This document shows, in pieces, positions 1 through 11,073 of a DNA stretch of 64,000 nt. The position numbers were made by a program, and so were the translations under genes. Below the pieces are notes generated by a model that was not told the origin of the DNA, did not search any database, and saw only the letters and a list, made by a program, of their open reading frames with translations. The DNA is from Apiosordaria backusii (lineage: Eukaryota > Ascomycota > Sordariomycetes > Sordariales > Lasiosphaeriaceae), in contig JAUKTV010000006.1 of assembly GCA_030549205.1 (NCBI GenBank), positions 948,501 to 1,012,500 on the forward strand, given 5' to 3'. Position 1 is the stretch's first letter. Each line of letters opens with the position of its first letter.

Positions 1-1058
1 CCGTCTAGCGTCAAGCGACGATACCTAGCCACAGACTTTGTCAAGAGCTCTTCATCAGTGTAGCTCTGCACTTTCTCGCCACTAACGCCCTACTAATAAA
101 ACGCCGTTAGCCATCCTGACAGAGTTATAATACGGCTAGACTGCCTTCTAATTGCCTCGTGGATTGTACGTACCTAAAAGTACTTAACATCGGCCCTATT
201 TAAAGAGTCGAAGCTGGCTACTATATACTTAAGGACTTTGGTTAGCTGTATAGTCTATACGTCGGTCTCCTTGTAGCCAAAGGTCTCAAACCAGGCTATA
301 CGTCTAAGAATGTCAGCCCAGTCGCTTCTCTCTTCTAATAAGGTCACCGATAGGAAGCCGCAGCCGAACTTTATATTAGAGCTGAAGTACTCCTTTGTAG
401 CCTCTAGGAATACCATAGCAGCTATAGCTCGGTCGTACGGTGTCGTAGTAGTAAAGGTAGGCAGGAGGGTGTCGGCAATGTCAGGATCTACAAGGCGCTT
501 CTTCACCATAGCAGCCAACCGTTGGATAACAGCGCCAAGGTCTACAGTCTTAACGGAGCCGGCGCGGGCATCGACAACGACCTCCTGCCGACCTTGATGG
601 GCAACGAAGATAGGACGGAGCGCCTCGGCGTTCCCGTTAACGAAGAAACTGAACTGGGTGAGGATGGCGAGCCACACATTGTCGGGCCGGAGCCTTAGGT
701 GCAGGTCTTGCTGCCAGGCGCGGATGACGGTATGGGCGAAGCCATTCTTGTTGCCCACAAGGGAGGGGGGAGGGCCCGTGGAACGGGGATCGTGCTGAGG
801 GCTGAACGATGAGCGTAGGATGGGGTAGCGGTAGTGGCCGGACGAGGCGTGGAAGAGCAGGCTCAAGGGCGACGACGTAGCCTCGTCGCGGTTCTTGCCG
901 CTCTGGGGGTCCGGGTCTGGCTTGATGACGGCGGGCATCGCGGGGTCTCGGGGTCGCTGGCTTTCGGGGAGCTGAACTGGTACCAGCAAGGGTGAGGGAC
1001 GAACCGATCTGTTGCCGTGCCCCCCTTTATTAGTGTTTTTTTTGTTTTGGCCCTGCAA
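1..1058 (-). pseudogene. DUF4419 family protein, RIP-damaged, runs off the left edge
   Basis: The reading frame is open from the Met at 1058 down to a stop at 255-257 (267 residues). It then continues in the same frame to base 1 with recognisable family sequence (for example ASFDSLNRADVKYF and LSGWLTAF) broken by TAG codons at positions where the family has Trp or Gln. The open part contains the segments typical of fungal DUF4419 proteins: NGFAHTVIRAWQQDLHLRL, NVWLAILTQFSFFVNGNAE and a TTTTPYDRAIAA block followed by SVTLLEERSDWADILRRI. DUF4419 has no established function. The N-terminal half is GC-rich and unmutated, while the distal part is progressively TpA-rich, as expected of RIP spreading from one side. 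All visible damage is of transition type and no frameshift is seen. Family assignment is from recall of conserved motifs and is fairly sure; functionality is very unlikely. Confidence 0.75.
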
Positions 1059-2224
1059 AACCCACCAAGTGGTATGGTGAGCGGGGTAACAGCCTATAGA
1101 GACATACTAGTAGTCTTTCGGAGCGCCAAGCGCGGTGCCGGGCGAGGGTTTCTAACTGCGTAGTCTCAGTGGCTCAGACCTTCTCTTCGACCCCGGTTGG
1201 GCCGCACAGGCCACTTGCATATATAAGTGGGTCCTCTAGATAGAGAAGGTCTAAAAACCTAAGTTGATTGTTGGAAGAAAATATATAAACTTATATACAA
1301 AAAAAAACTCACTTTTCTGATATATTCTTTTATTTTACCATAACCAAAATGACTATAACAGTATACTTTACATTATCTAATTTTCTTGCAGAGTCCAGAT
1401 CTTTCTCTTTAGTTTTCTACTTTCTTTCTAATCTTTAAAGCCCTGCTTTTTAGCTATAAATAGGTATTTCTTTTATTATTATAACTATTATATTTGATTT
1501 TTAATCAAATTAATAAAACTTTAAAGAAAATATATAAAAATAATAATTCTTTTAAAAAAAATTAAAAATTACTTATACTAACCATATGACTCTATAATTT
1601 TAGTCTTAATTATAACTTAATTCACTGACTTATAGGGTAAAAAGTGTAAATATATATTTAGTATATATATACTTTATATTATATTACTTAATTAATATAG
1701 CTATTATTAGGATTAGATTTATATAGTAGTATAAGATTATATAGATTATATTATTATATAATTTTACTGTTAATAGTAGCTATATTGGCTAACTAGTAAT
1801 GTAAAAAGTATTGATATATATAGATATATATTAAATATCCTATACTATAGCTTAGTTAATATAGTTATTATTAGTATTAAAATTCTATAGTAGTATGGTC
1901 TATATAGTCTTATACTGTATAAATTTAGTCTTAATTGTAGCCTAATTAGCCTAGTAGTAGTAAAAAAGATTATATTTTATTCTAAAATTCTACATTAGGC
2001 CTTAGACCAGTATTCGCTGTTATATAATGTGGGCTTCTGATTGGCTGGCTGGAGGGATATCGGGGTGTGAGTAGGAGGTAGAGCCCAGGGTACATGTAAC
2101 GCACTGGTCTAAGCTACTGAGACTACTGAGCTATGCTGTAGTAGTGAGCTAAGTCTAGCACAAACGTGCATGGATATCTAAGCGTAATCCAGTTGTTTAG
2201 CTAAATTCTCAGTAAAACGCATTC
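1059..2224. other. Intergenic DNA, mostly AT-rich and RIP-like
   Basis: No gene is visible. About 1070-1260 is GC-rich and unmutated, and about 1260-2000 is very AT-rich with many TpA steps, like an old RIP-mutated repeat with no recognisable coding motif. The last 200 bases return to a mixed composition before the copia element starts. Confidence 0.6.
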
Positions 2225-2229
2225 CTTAT

Positions 2230-3062
2230 TATTGGAATAGGTATGGCCAATTACAGGCCTAAGGGCCCTGTAATTAGTGCTCACACACTAGCTCACAGTG
2301 CAGCGGAAGTCTTACGCGTGATACCTATAGCTCAGTACTGGGGTACTAGAATACAGTACTACGCAGGTACTGTAGAACAGAAATATAGTGGGTAAACAAT
2401 TGTATTGTAGTGCTAGCCTTCTGTAAATCCACTGTAATAATCTCTATAGTAGGGTTCGTGCTCGACCTCTACCACATACCTACCGACTGACGTACAGTGC
2501 CTTGCACACCCCAGCAGGCAGATGGGCCAGAGTACGGCTTGGTTAACCCCGAGGTTTGCCAAGCCCTATAAACCACTTGCCAAGCCCTCTGTAGCTCCCG
2601 ACCTACAAGGCCTACAGGCCTATAATTTAGTATAGTAATAATATACCTACTTAACTATAGGCCTACTAATTCTTAGCCAATTTAGCCAGCCCAGTAGTTA
2701 GCTACAGGTCTTACAGGCAGCTAAGTTAATGTGGTTCACAGCTCTTTAAAAATCGATTTACGGCTATACAAAAGAGCCGCAAAACCAAGCACCCCCAACC
2801 TAAAGTGCAGGTTAACGTAGGGTTAGAGTTAGGCCACTTATACTGCCTATAGTAATGGGCCTTAGTAGCCTGAATATAAAATTATAGGCAGTTTAGCCTA
2901 CTAGTTAGCGGAATGCAGGCCTTTGAATAGCCCTGCAGTAAAGTAAGGTGCCAGGCTAGTGCCGGATAACTAACAGGTAGGCTTTTCTACTTAAGCTTCC
3001 ACCACGTAGTATAATAGCAGCTACCTACTATAAACTAGGCCTTACAGGGACCTAGTTTAACA
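2230..3062 (-). repeat. Copia LTR (3' LTR in element orientation)
   Basis: This 833-bp LTR matches 9423-10255 base for base in length, and the differences seen are transitions. The outer half (2230-2600) keeps more C and G than its partner, and the inner half is more decayed. It contains a short telomere-like GTAGGGTTAGAGTTAGG run (about 2818-2834). Confidence 0.93.
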
Positions 3063-3070
3063 CCCCTCCT
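3063..3070 (-). other. Polypurine tract of the copia element
   Basis: CCCCTCCT on the plus strand reads AGGAGGGG on the minus strand and directly abuts the LTR. This is the usual priming site for plus-strand DNA synthesis and it sets the element orientation as minus. Confidence 0.75.
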
Positions 3071-3299
3071 CTGCTTATAGTAAGTGGTAGGCCTAGATTT
3101 AAATCTAAGGCCTACCGTGGTAAGCTAAAACTAATGAACTAACTGGCTAACTAAAAATTAAAATATAAGGTATATAAAGCATTGAGGCCTATATATTTAA
3201 GCGTTAAGCAACTACTTTTATAAACTAAATTATAAAAGAAAATTAAATATAGGAAGGGTGGTTTTCTAATCTATTCCTCTACTAACTTTTCCTCTATAG

Positions 3300-6200
3300 G
3301 CCTATTCCTTAAGCCCAAAAGACCTATAAAGGTCTTGAATTTTTAACTGGCCAGTGGTTTAATTAGCCTGTTAGCCGGCATTTATTTAGTATTTAGGTAA
3401 TTAATAGTAACCTATAATGCCCTAACTTACTCCTTAACCTAATGGTATTTTAATAGTATATACTTAGTATAATTGTAAAGGGCTAGGTTATAAGCAATAG
3501 TTATAAAGCCAATATTGTTACTATATAGAAGGGTAAAGCCTATTAAAGTATACTTTAGCTCTTTATAAACCCCCCTAATCTATAGAGCCTTATAAATAGC
3601 CTTAATAAGTACGTTGGTTTTAACTTTTAAAGTAAAGAGGCTTATAGTACTAGCCTTCTTTAATTTTCAGCTTATAGGGCCTCCAGCCACTTTAAATATA
3701 AAGCTGTAGGTAGATTTTAAATCCTTTAAGTCCCTTATAAAGTCTAAATCTGCAAAGCCTATAGGTACTATAGTGCTCTCTTTTTTAGTAAGTCCAGTAG
3801 TATAGCTGTAGGCGATTACTAAATTCTCCGTACCGTTTAGATATTTTAAAAGGTTTTTAGTAGCGTTTAGGCTTACTATAGTAGGCTATTGTATACTTTT
3901 TAAAAGCTACTATACTATAAAAGCAATATTAGGCCTTATTTAGGTTATTAAATATATTATAGTACCTACTATACGTTAGAATAGTATATAATCTAACTTA
4001 CTTATAGGGCTTCCTTTTAATTTAAGGTCCTTATATTAGGCTACTATTCTAGACTGTAAAGAAACTAGTATTTTACAGCTATTTTCGAAACTAAAGGTCT
4101 TAATCGCTTCCTATATATATTAGGCTTAACTAAACTATAGAAAAGAGCAACGCTTATCCTTTATTATTTAGATCCTTAAAAAGAAGGAAGCCGGCCTTCT
4201 ATTTTCTATCGGATAGACCTTATTTAAGCTTTTCTTAAGCCGTTAAATATAGGCCTTATTAAAGCCAATAATTAAACAATCATTAATATAGGTCATTATA
4301 AAAATCCTAACCTTAAGATTATAAAAGACAGTAGAGTTAGAAATTAATACTATAAAACCCTTTTCTTTTAATAGCTTAATAAGTTTAGCTTACTAAAGTC
4401 TAAGGCTTTACTTTAGGCTATATAAGGCTTTAGAAAGGCGAATTATTTAGCTAGTTTTAAGCTTAAAGCCTTACCTATATAACTTAGCTTTAATAGCTAA
4501 GTCTGCTTTTTAATAAAACTTATAAAAGCCTTTAAGTATTGCTATATAATTCTCCTCTTCTAAATAGCTATTAAGAAATATCTTTATAAAATCGATCTAC
4601 TCTATTTCCTAATTTAATAAAACTACTATAGTTAGCAATATATATTAAATAGATAGTATAGTAATAAAGGCAAAGGTCTTTATAAAATCTAGGCCTTCCT
4701 TCTATAAGAATCCTCTAATAATTAGCCTAGCCTTAAACTTTAAAAGCCTATTTTCTTTATCAGTCTTCTTATATAGTATTAACTTACTAGTTAGTAATGT
4801 ACAGTCCTTAAAGAAAGCACTTTAAGGAAGGAACTTAAAGGTTCTTTAGTTAACTATTTACCTAAATTTACTATATATAGCCTTTAGCCAGTAGGATTTT
4901 TTAAGGTTCTTTAGCACTTATTTTAATATTTAAGGTAATAAACTAGTATTAAAAAGACCTTTAAAGACCCTATAGCAATAGGCCTTAGCTCTAGTTAATA
5001 TTGATTTAACAAATTAGCTAGTGCCTATTTCAATATCTTTACTTATACTTAAGTATAGTTCTTCTATTTCCATTAATAAATAGTCTTCAATAGGAGGTTC
5101 TAAGCTGACCTTAAAGCCTATAATAGGCCTATTAAAAGGCTTTAAGCTACTATCGATTATAGCTTTTTAAATAGTAAGCCTACTAATTAGCTTATTATTA
5201 AAGAAATTTTCAGTATTAGCTTATTAGCTAATTTCTAAACTTAATCGGCTGACTAAATTATATTTAAAGTATAGGTCGCTATCTTTATTTACTAATTATA
5301 GTAACTTTACCCCCTCTCAGTCTAAATCCCCTTTTAAAATGGCAGTAATACTTCAAATTACAGTAGGTTTGTCTACTATATTTATAAAGGAAGATTTTAC
5401 TACTACCTTTCTAACCGGTATTTATACTTAGTAAGTCTTACTTTTAAAGACAGCTAATAGCTTACTAGGCTTTATACAGGTCTATAGCTTTAGAACTTTA
5501 GACCTTTTTTTAGTAGAAATAAGGAGCTCTATAAAAAAGCCTATAGCCTTAAACTGGCTTAAATCTAATTTATAAAAAAGAAAAGGCTTTAATTTATTAT
5601 AAAACGTTTAATAAGGAGTTAAGTCCCTATTACTAATTACTATACAGTTAATTAATTTAAATACTATAGATACTATATAGTATTATAAATACTAAGAAAG
5701 CTATAATAATACTATTGTAGTCTGTAACCGGTCTAAAAACACTCTAATAGAGCGTTCAATTAGGCCATTTTACTTATAAATATAGGGCTTAAAAGTAGAA
5801 AATTCAATACCTTTAGTAAAAAACTAAGCCTATAATTCGTAATTAATTTCTTTCCTACCGTTATAGTAAAAACAGATAAGGTACTTATTGTAGTAATTCT
5901 TTAGGCCTTTAAAAAAGCCTTTAATAGCACTTAGTACGGTTAGTCCCTTAACATTTAGTAAATAAAAGGCCTACTTAAACCGGGATTTTCAGTCTACTAA
6001 AATTAACACTATAGAAAGCCTATTATAAAGTATAGGCTTAATTTTAAAAGTATTGCCTTTAATGGAACTTAAGACTTTAAGAGGGTCTAGAATAGTAGAA
6101 AATTAAAGCCTTCTTACTGCCTTAGCTTTATTATAAGCTAAGTATTAGAAATCTACTTTTTTGATTTAATCTAAGTTTAAAAGCCTAGTAGTAATTTTAC

Positions 6201-7350
6201 TAGTCTTTTTTAATAGTATTAGGCCTATATAACCTAGCCTAATATGCCATTTTAATGCTATTTAAAGCAATTTACTATAGTAGTCTATAGCGGTATTAGG
6301 GATATTTTTAATAGCCTCTTTAAATATATAGCCCCCCTAAGCCTTTTCTTAACTAAGTAAGCTAGGGTTATCTAAGCTATTAGGGCCTTTTACAGACTAA
6401 CGGAACTCTTTAATAGGTCTGCCCCGATTAAATCCTTTAAAGCCGGGGTTACCTAAGCTATTAGGGCCTTCTATAGGTTAATAGAGCTTTATTTCTCTAA
6501 GTCTGCCCCGGCTACGGCCTTCCTTACAGCCAAACTCGGACCCTCTAAGCCTATAAGGCTTTACCTTTCGAACATCCGAATTAAAGCTAATAGCACTATC
6601 GCTATTTAGCTCTATAGGCCTATTACTAAGCCTTCAAGGGTCTAAATCGACCTTTAAATAGCTATCCTTTTAAAATAAAGGCCTATTAAAAAGCTTAACT
6701 ACTAATTTTCGCTTTCGATTAATAACGTTAAAACTTATATTATAGTAAATAATAGACCTTTCTATCCCCTATAATTTTAAAAAGAAGCTTAAAGCCTTAA
6801 AATCGAATACCGCTATTAAGGCCTTATTAAGCCTATACAGTACTTCCTTTTTAACCCAACCGCTAACTTTATAATATAATATACTATTAAAAAGGTTAAT
6901 ATTAAACTAAAGAATATACAGAGTATTTTTAAACTTAAGCTTAATATATTTAGAAGGTTCTTTCTATAAAAGTATTATAAATATAGCAGTTCTAAAGCCC
7001 TTAAGCGTTAAGGGACCCCCTCCTATATAAATTATCCTTAATAAGCCATTATTAAGCTTATAGTTAGTAAACCATTTTCAACTGTTAATAATATAGTTAG
7101 TAAACTTAGTATTGTATAGAAGGGCATTCCTTAAAGAAAGTACTACTAAAGCCTTACCTTCAGTGCTTTTAATACCTTTAGCAGGCCCTATAGGCACTAT
7201 ATAGATACCTTTATTACTATTATTACTATTAGAGTCTTTAAAGATCCCTAAAGCTAGGTTATAAAAGCTTATTATATAAGTAAATAAATCTTTAACCTTA
7301 AGCCTTTCTTTAAGGCTTTTAAGCCTTTTAAAGCCTTTTTTTTTCTTCTT
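3300..7350 (-). pseudogene. Copia polyprotein (integrase, reverse transcriptase, RNase H), RIP-inactivated
   Basis: Reading the minus strand from about 7350 downward gives recognisable copia polyprotein. The GAG-pre-integrase box WHIRLGYIGL lies at about 6220-6250. The integrase segment GIEFSTFKPY followed by stop-NG (the family QNG) is at about 5770-5815. The reverse transcriptase catalytic box reads YINDCLIIG (family YVDD) at about 4265-4290, so a catalytic Asp has become Asn. The RNase H end reads PANRLIKPLASQKF (family ADGLTKPL) at about 3330-3370. In-frame stops are TAA or TAG, typically where Gln or Trp is expected. The gag side (about 7350-9400) is also AT-rich but I could not recognise conserved residues there. 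It is not functional. Confidence 0.85.
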
Positions 7351-8376
7351 CTAAAAAGAACTACTTAAGCCACTAAAGCTACTATTACCATTACTTTTAG
7401 GCTTTTTACTTAAAAAGACCTTCTTTTTAATGCCTTTATAAGGGCCTTTTTTACTTCTATAGGCTATACCTTTAATAGCAGTAAAGGCTAGAATATACTA
7501 TTCTTCCAGTAAGTCTGCTATTAAAAAGCTTAAGTTAATAGCGCCTGTATTTTAGCCTAGCACTTTAATAGTCTATATAGCGCTCTATTACCTTTTAGCC
7601 TACTATAGAAAGCTCTTTTCTATAGCCTATAGGTATTGATTTACCTAATCTATAGCCTAGAGATCAATACCAGCCAGTATAAGCCGGCTAACTACATTAA
7701 AGAACTTAGCGTTAAAGTCTACTAAAAAGCCTATAAATTGGTAGAAGTTTAAAGAATAGTATTCCCTATAGAAGTTCCTACGTTATAATTCAACACTATA
7801 GGAATACCTTTAAATAAGTAATTTATAGGCTTTAATAGAGCTCGTTTGCTATAAAATAAAAGCCTAGAGGCCTAAGGCTATACTATTTCAAAGTAATATT
7901 AATAATAGGGCCTATTTAGCATTACTCTAGTAGGCTACTATAGTAAGGTCTTCTATAAAAGTAGCTATATCGATAGTATATAGTATAATATTTAAGCCCT
8001 ATTTCTATAGATCGAAATTCTCAAGGCCTATAAGCCTTTAGTTAGTAGGGAATTTATAGACCTTTTTAATCATCTTAATAGCAATAGTAATATAAAAGAC
8101 CTTAGCGGAACTACTATTAGCCCTAAGTCTTAACTAGTAGGCCACTATAGCTTCTTAATATATAGCTTCAGCTATTACTAAAAAAATAGTTATAGTAGCC
8201 TTAGGCCGATTTAAAGCGCTTTAAACTACTATCAGGAGCTTAATTTACTCCACTATTTCAATTACAGTACCTTACAACTATTAGATCTAAGCCTCTTACT
8301 TCCTTAATTGAACAGTAAAGGCCTATATACAGTAAGAATCCACTGATTCTTCCCCTCTAAAAAACCCCTGCCTGGA

Positions 8377-8792
8377 TGTCACAAGCGTGGAGAGGCGCGA
8401 GGGTGGCACGGGCCAAGCGACGGATAAGGAGCACGATAAGGATCTAGGATTAAGAACGTAGATCCAGGGGATCTAGGATTCGGAACATCGATCTAGGATT
8501 AAGAACGTAGATACAGGGGATCTAGGATTTGGAACATAGATCCAAGGGATCTACGTGTTGAAGGATAGATCCAGGTACGGAGGTACTTAGGGATTCATGG
8601 CCTATATATACGGAGGAACTAGATAGCTTGTAGATAGTTCCGCAGTATGCAATCACAGCGTGTATTCACGGTACCTTGTGTTTACATTGAGACATCTTGT
8701 TGTGCACTGTTTAGCTGCACCGAACCATTATTATCAGAAGTTACCTTCAACTGTGTATCCCTTTCAGAGGTTCTGATCAGGGGTTCGTCACA
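8377..8792 (+). repeat. Solo LTR, family A, inserted in the copia element
   Basis: This 416-bp unit starts TGTCACAA, ends TTCGTCACA and is flanked by a perfect 5-bp target-site duplication, CTGGA (8372-8376 and 8793-8797). Unlike its host element it is GC-balanced and not RIP-decayed. A 49-bp unit beginning GATCTAGGATTAAGAACG repeats at 8441 and 8490 in the presumed U3, followed by a TATATATA box and a conserved CGGAGGAACTAGATAG stretch. Related copies lie at 33767, 34487, 34811 and, as fragments, 47910 and 50575. It inserted after the copia element had been mutated, or was too short to be hit by RIP. Confidence 0.9.
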
Positions 8793-9422
8793 CTGGACCC
8801 TGTATTTTACATTTTCAAATCTATAAAGGGCTTAGTATACTTACCGCTAAAACGTCCTATAGAGCTCTAAGACCTTAGCCTAGTACCGTTTTTAACTAGG
8901 GCTTTAACTGTAGTTTACTTTATATAGTAAAAGGGCTAGGTCTACAGTACTTAAAAGCCTTAAAGAATAGGCTATTTTACACAGTAAAGTACTGCAACCA
9001 CTAACAGCAATAGTAGCTAAAAAGGTCGCTCTGCCTTCTTACTTTTTTTTTACCTACCTCTAGGATTTACAGAACTACCCACCTAGCTACAGTTAAAGTA
9101 GAAGGCTATTTCTAACTCTCATAAGCTTATAGCTTACAGGCCTTCAGTACCCTATTAGGCCTAATTTTTACGCACCTTACGGTATAACAAATTTAATAGC
9201 AGACGCAAATTTAAACCTTATAGGCCCCCGGAAAACCTAATAAAGTAAGGCAAGCCTAGTATTTACCTTAAAACCTTACTTCGATAGGTAGGCTTTAAAA
9301 TCAGTAATTTTATAGCCTACTTATAGCACAGTCTACAGTAGCCTAAGCCGTTATTTATAGAAGGCTCTAAGCCTAAGCTTATAAGCCTACAACCTAGCTA
9401 AGTATCTTCCAAGCTTATAACC

Positions 9423-10255
9423 TATTGGAATAGGTATAGCCAATTACAGACCTAAGGGCCCTATAATTAGTACTCACACACTAGCTTACAGTACAGTAGA
9501 AGTCTTACGCATAATACCTATAGCTCAGTACTAAGGTACTAAAATACAGTACCATATAGGTACTATAGAATAGAAATATAGTAGGTAAATAATTGTATTA
9601 TAGTACTAACCTTCTATAAATCCACTGTAATAATCTCTATAGTAAGGTTCGTACTCGACCTCTACTATATACCTACCGACTAACGTACAGTGCCTTGCAC
9701 ACCCCAGCGGGTAGATAGGCCAGAGTACAGCTTAGTTAACCCCGAGGTTTGCCAAGCCCTATAAACTACTTGCCAAGCCCTCTGTAGCTCCCGACCTACA
9801 GGGCCTACAGGCCTATAATTTAGTATAGTAATAATATACCTACTTAACTATAGGCCTACTAATTCTTAGCCAATTTGGCCAGCCCAGTAGTTGGCTACAG
9901 GTCTTATAGGCAGCTAAGTTAATGTGGTTCACAGTTCTCTAAAAATCGACTTACGGCTATACAAAAGGGCCGCGAAACCGAGCACCCCTAACCCAAAGTG
10001 CGGGTCAACGTAGGGTTAGGGTTAGGCCACTTATACTGCCCATAGTAGTGGGCCTTAGTAGCCTGAATATAAAATTACAGGCAGTTTGGCCCACTGGTTA
10101 GCGGGATGCAGGCCTTTGAATAGCCCTGCAGTGAAGTAAGGTGCCGGGCTAGTGCCGGGTAGCTGACGGGTAGGCTTTCCCACTTAAGCTTCCACCACGT
10201 AGTATAATAGCAGCCACCTACTGTAAACTAGGCCTCACAGGGACCTAGTTTAACA
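9423..10255 (-). repeat. Copia LTR (5' LTR in element orientation)
   Basis: Partner of 2230-3062, the same 833 bp in length. Its outer half (about 9950-10255) is the better preserved one and keeps a clean TAGGGTTAGGGTTAGG run at 10011-10026. The copy ends ...TTTAACA and is followed by the target-site duplication CTTAT. Confidence 0.93.
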
Positions 10256-10377
10256 CTTATAATAGCATATACATAATTATAATTTCAGCTTTAAAGATCA
10301 GAATAGTAAATATCTAAATATATAAAGAATTATACTTTATAATAATTCCGTCTAAAAGCTTAAAAATACCAGCTTAA

Positions 10378-11073
10378 TATTATAAGATTCCATATCTCTA
10401 TAGAACTTACCTAACGTTATGGTTTACTTTGTACAATTCCTTAAAAGGATCCATAGTTTAGAAGCTCCTAAAGAAAGCTCCTTATCTTATTTTTACCTTT
10501 TATTATAAGTCATATCTTATATATAATATAATCATTGTATTTTTATTTCTTTTCTTATTCTTTTCTTCTTTCTTATATATAAATATATTTAATAACCTTT
10601 CCAGCTTTAATTTCCTATAGTAAATCCAGCCTTAAAAGATACCTCTATATCCTCCTTTATAAAGAAAGCTTTTATTAAGCCTTCTATTTATATACTTTCT
10701 ATATTAACTATAAAAGCCTATATAAAGAACCTTTTTAAAAAGGCTTCTTAGGAATTTCCTTTAGACTTTTTTACAAACCTTTTTATAAAACCTTCTTTAA
10801 AGCTTTCTTTAAAACTTCCTTTAAAATCCTTTTTTAAAAACCTCTTTAAGGAACCTTTACTAGAACCTCCTTTAAAATCTTCTTTAAAAGCTTTTACTAA
10901 AACCTTTTTTAAAACCTTTTTAAAAAGCCTTCTTTAAAACCTTCTTTAAAACCTCCTTTAGAATCTTCTTTAAAACCTTTTTTAAAACCTTCTTAAAAAC
11001 TTCCTTTAGAAACTTCCTTTAAAAGCCTCCTTAAAAACTTTCTATTTAAACTTTCTACTAGAAAATTATAATA
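10378..11073 (+). repeat. 5' LTR of the 12.2-kb gypsy element
   Basis: This 696-bp LTR is collinear with 21918-22613 without indels. From about 10740 to 11045 it is built of imperfect repeats of roughly 11-12 bp around ACCTTCTTTAAA. Its first 150 bases retain more G and C than the partner copy. Confidence 0.9.

Larger units (their letters stand above)
2230..10255 (-). mobile_element. Ty1/copia LTR retrotransposon, complete but dead (RIP)
   Basis: This is a full-length element of 8026 bp. Two 833-bp LTRs bound it (2230-3062 and 9423-10255) and it is flanked by a perfect 5-bp target-site duplication, CTTAT, at 2225-2229 and 10256-10260. On the minus strand the LTR runs from TGTTAAAC to TTCCAATA; the latter is an ACA end turned to ATA by RIP. 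The purine tract next to the 2230-3062 LTR sets the orientation as minus. Conceptual minus-strand translation of the interior gives the copia order: GAG-pre-integrase (WHIRLGYIGL, about 6220-6250), integrase, reverse transcriptase and RNase H. Dozens of TAA/TAG codons rule out function. A 416-bp solo LTR from another family is inserted in its gag side at 8377-8792, so the original element was about 7.6 kb. Confidence 0.93.
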
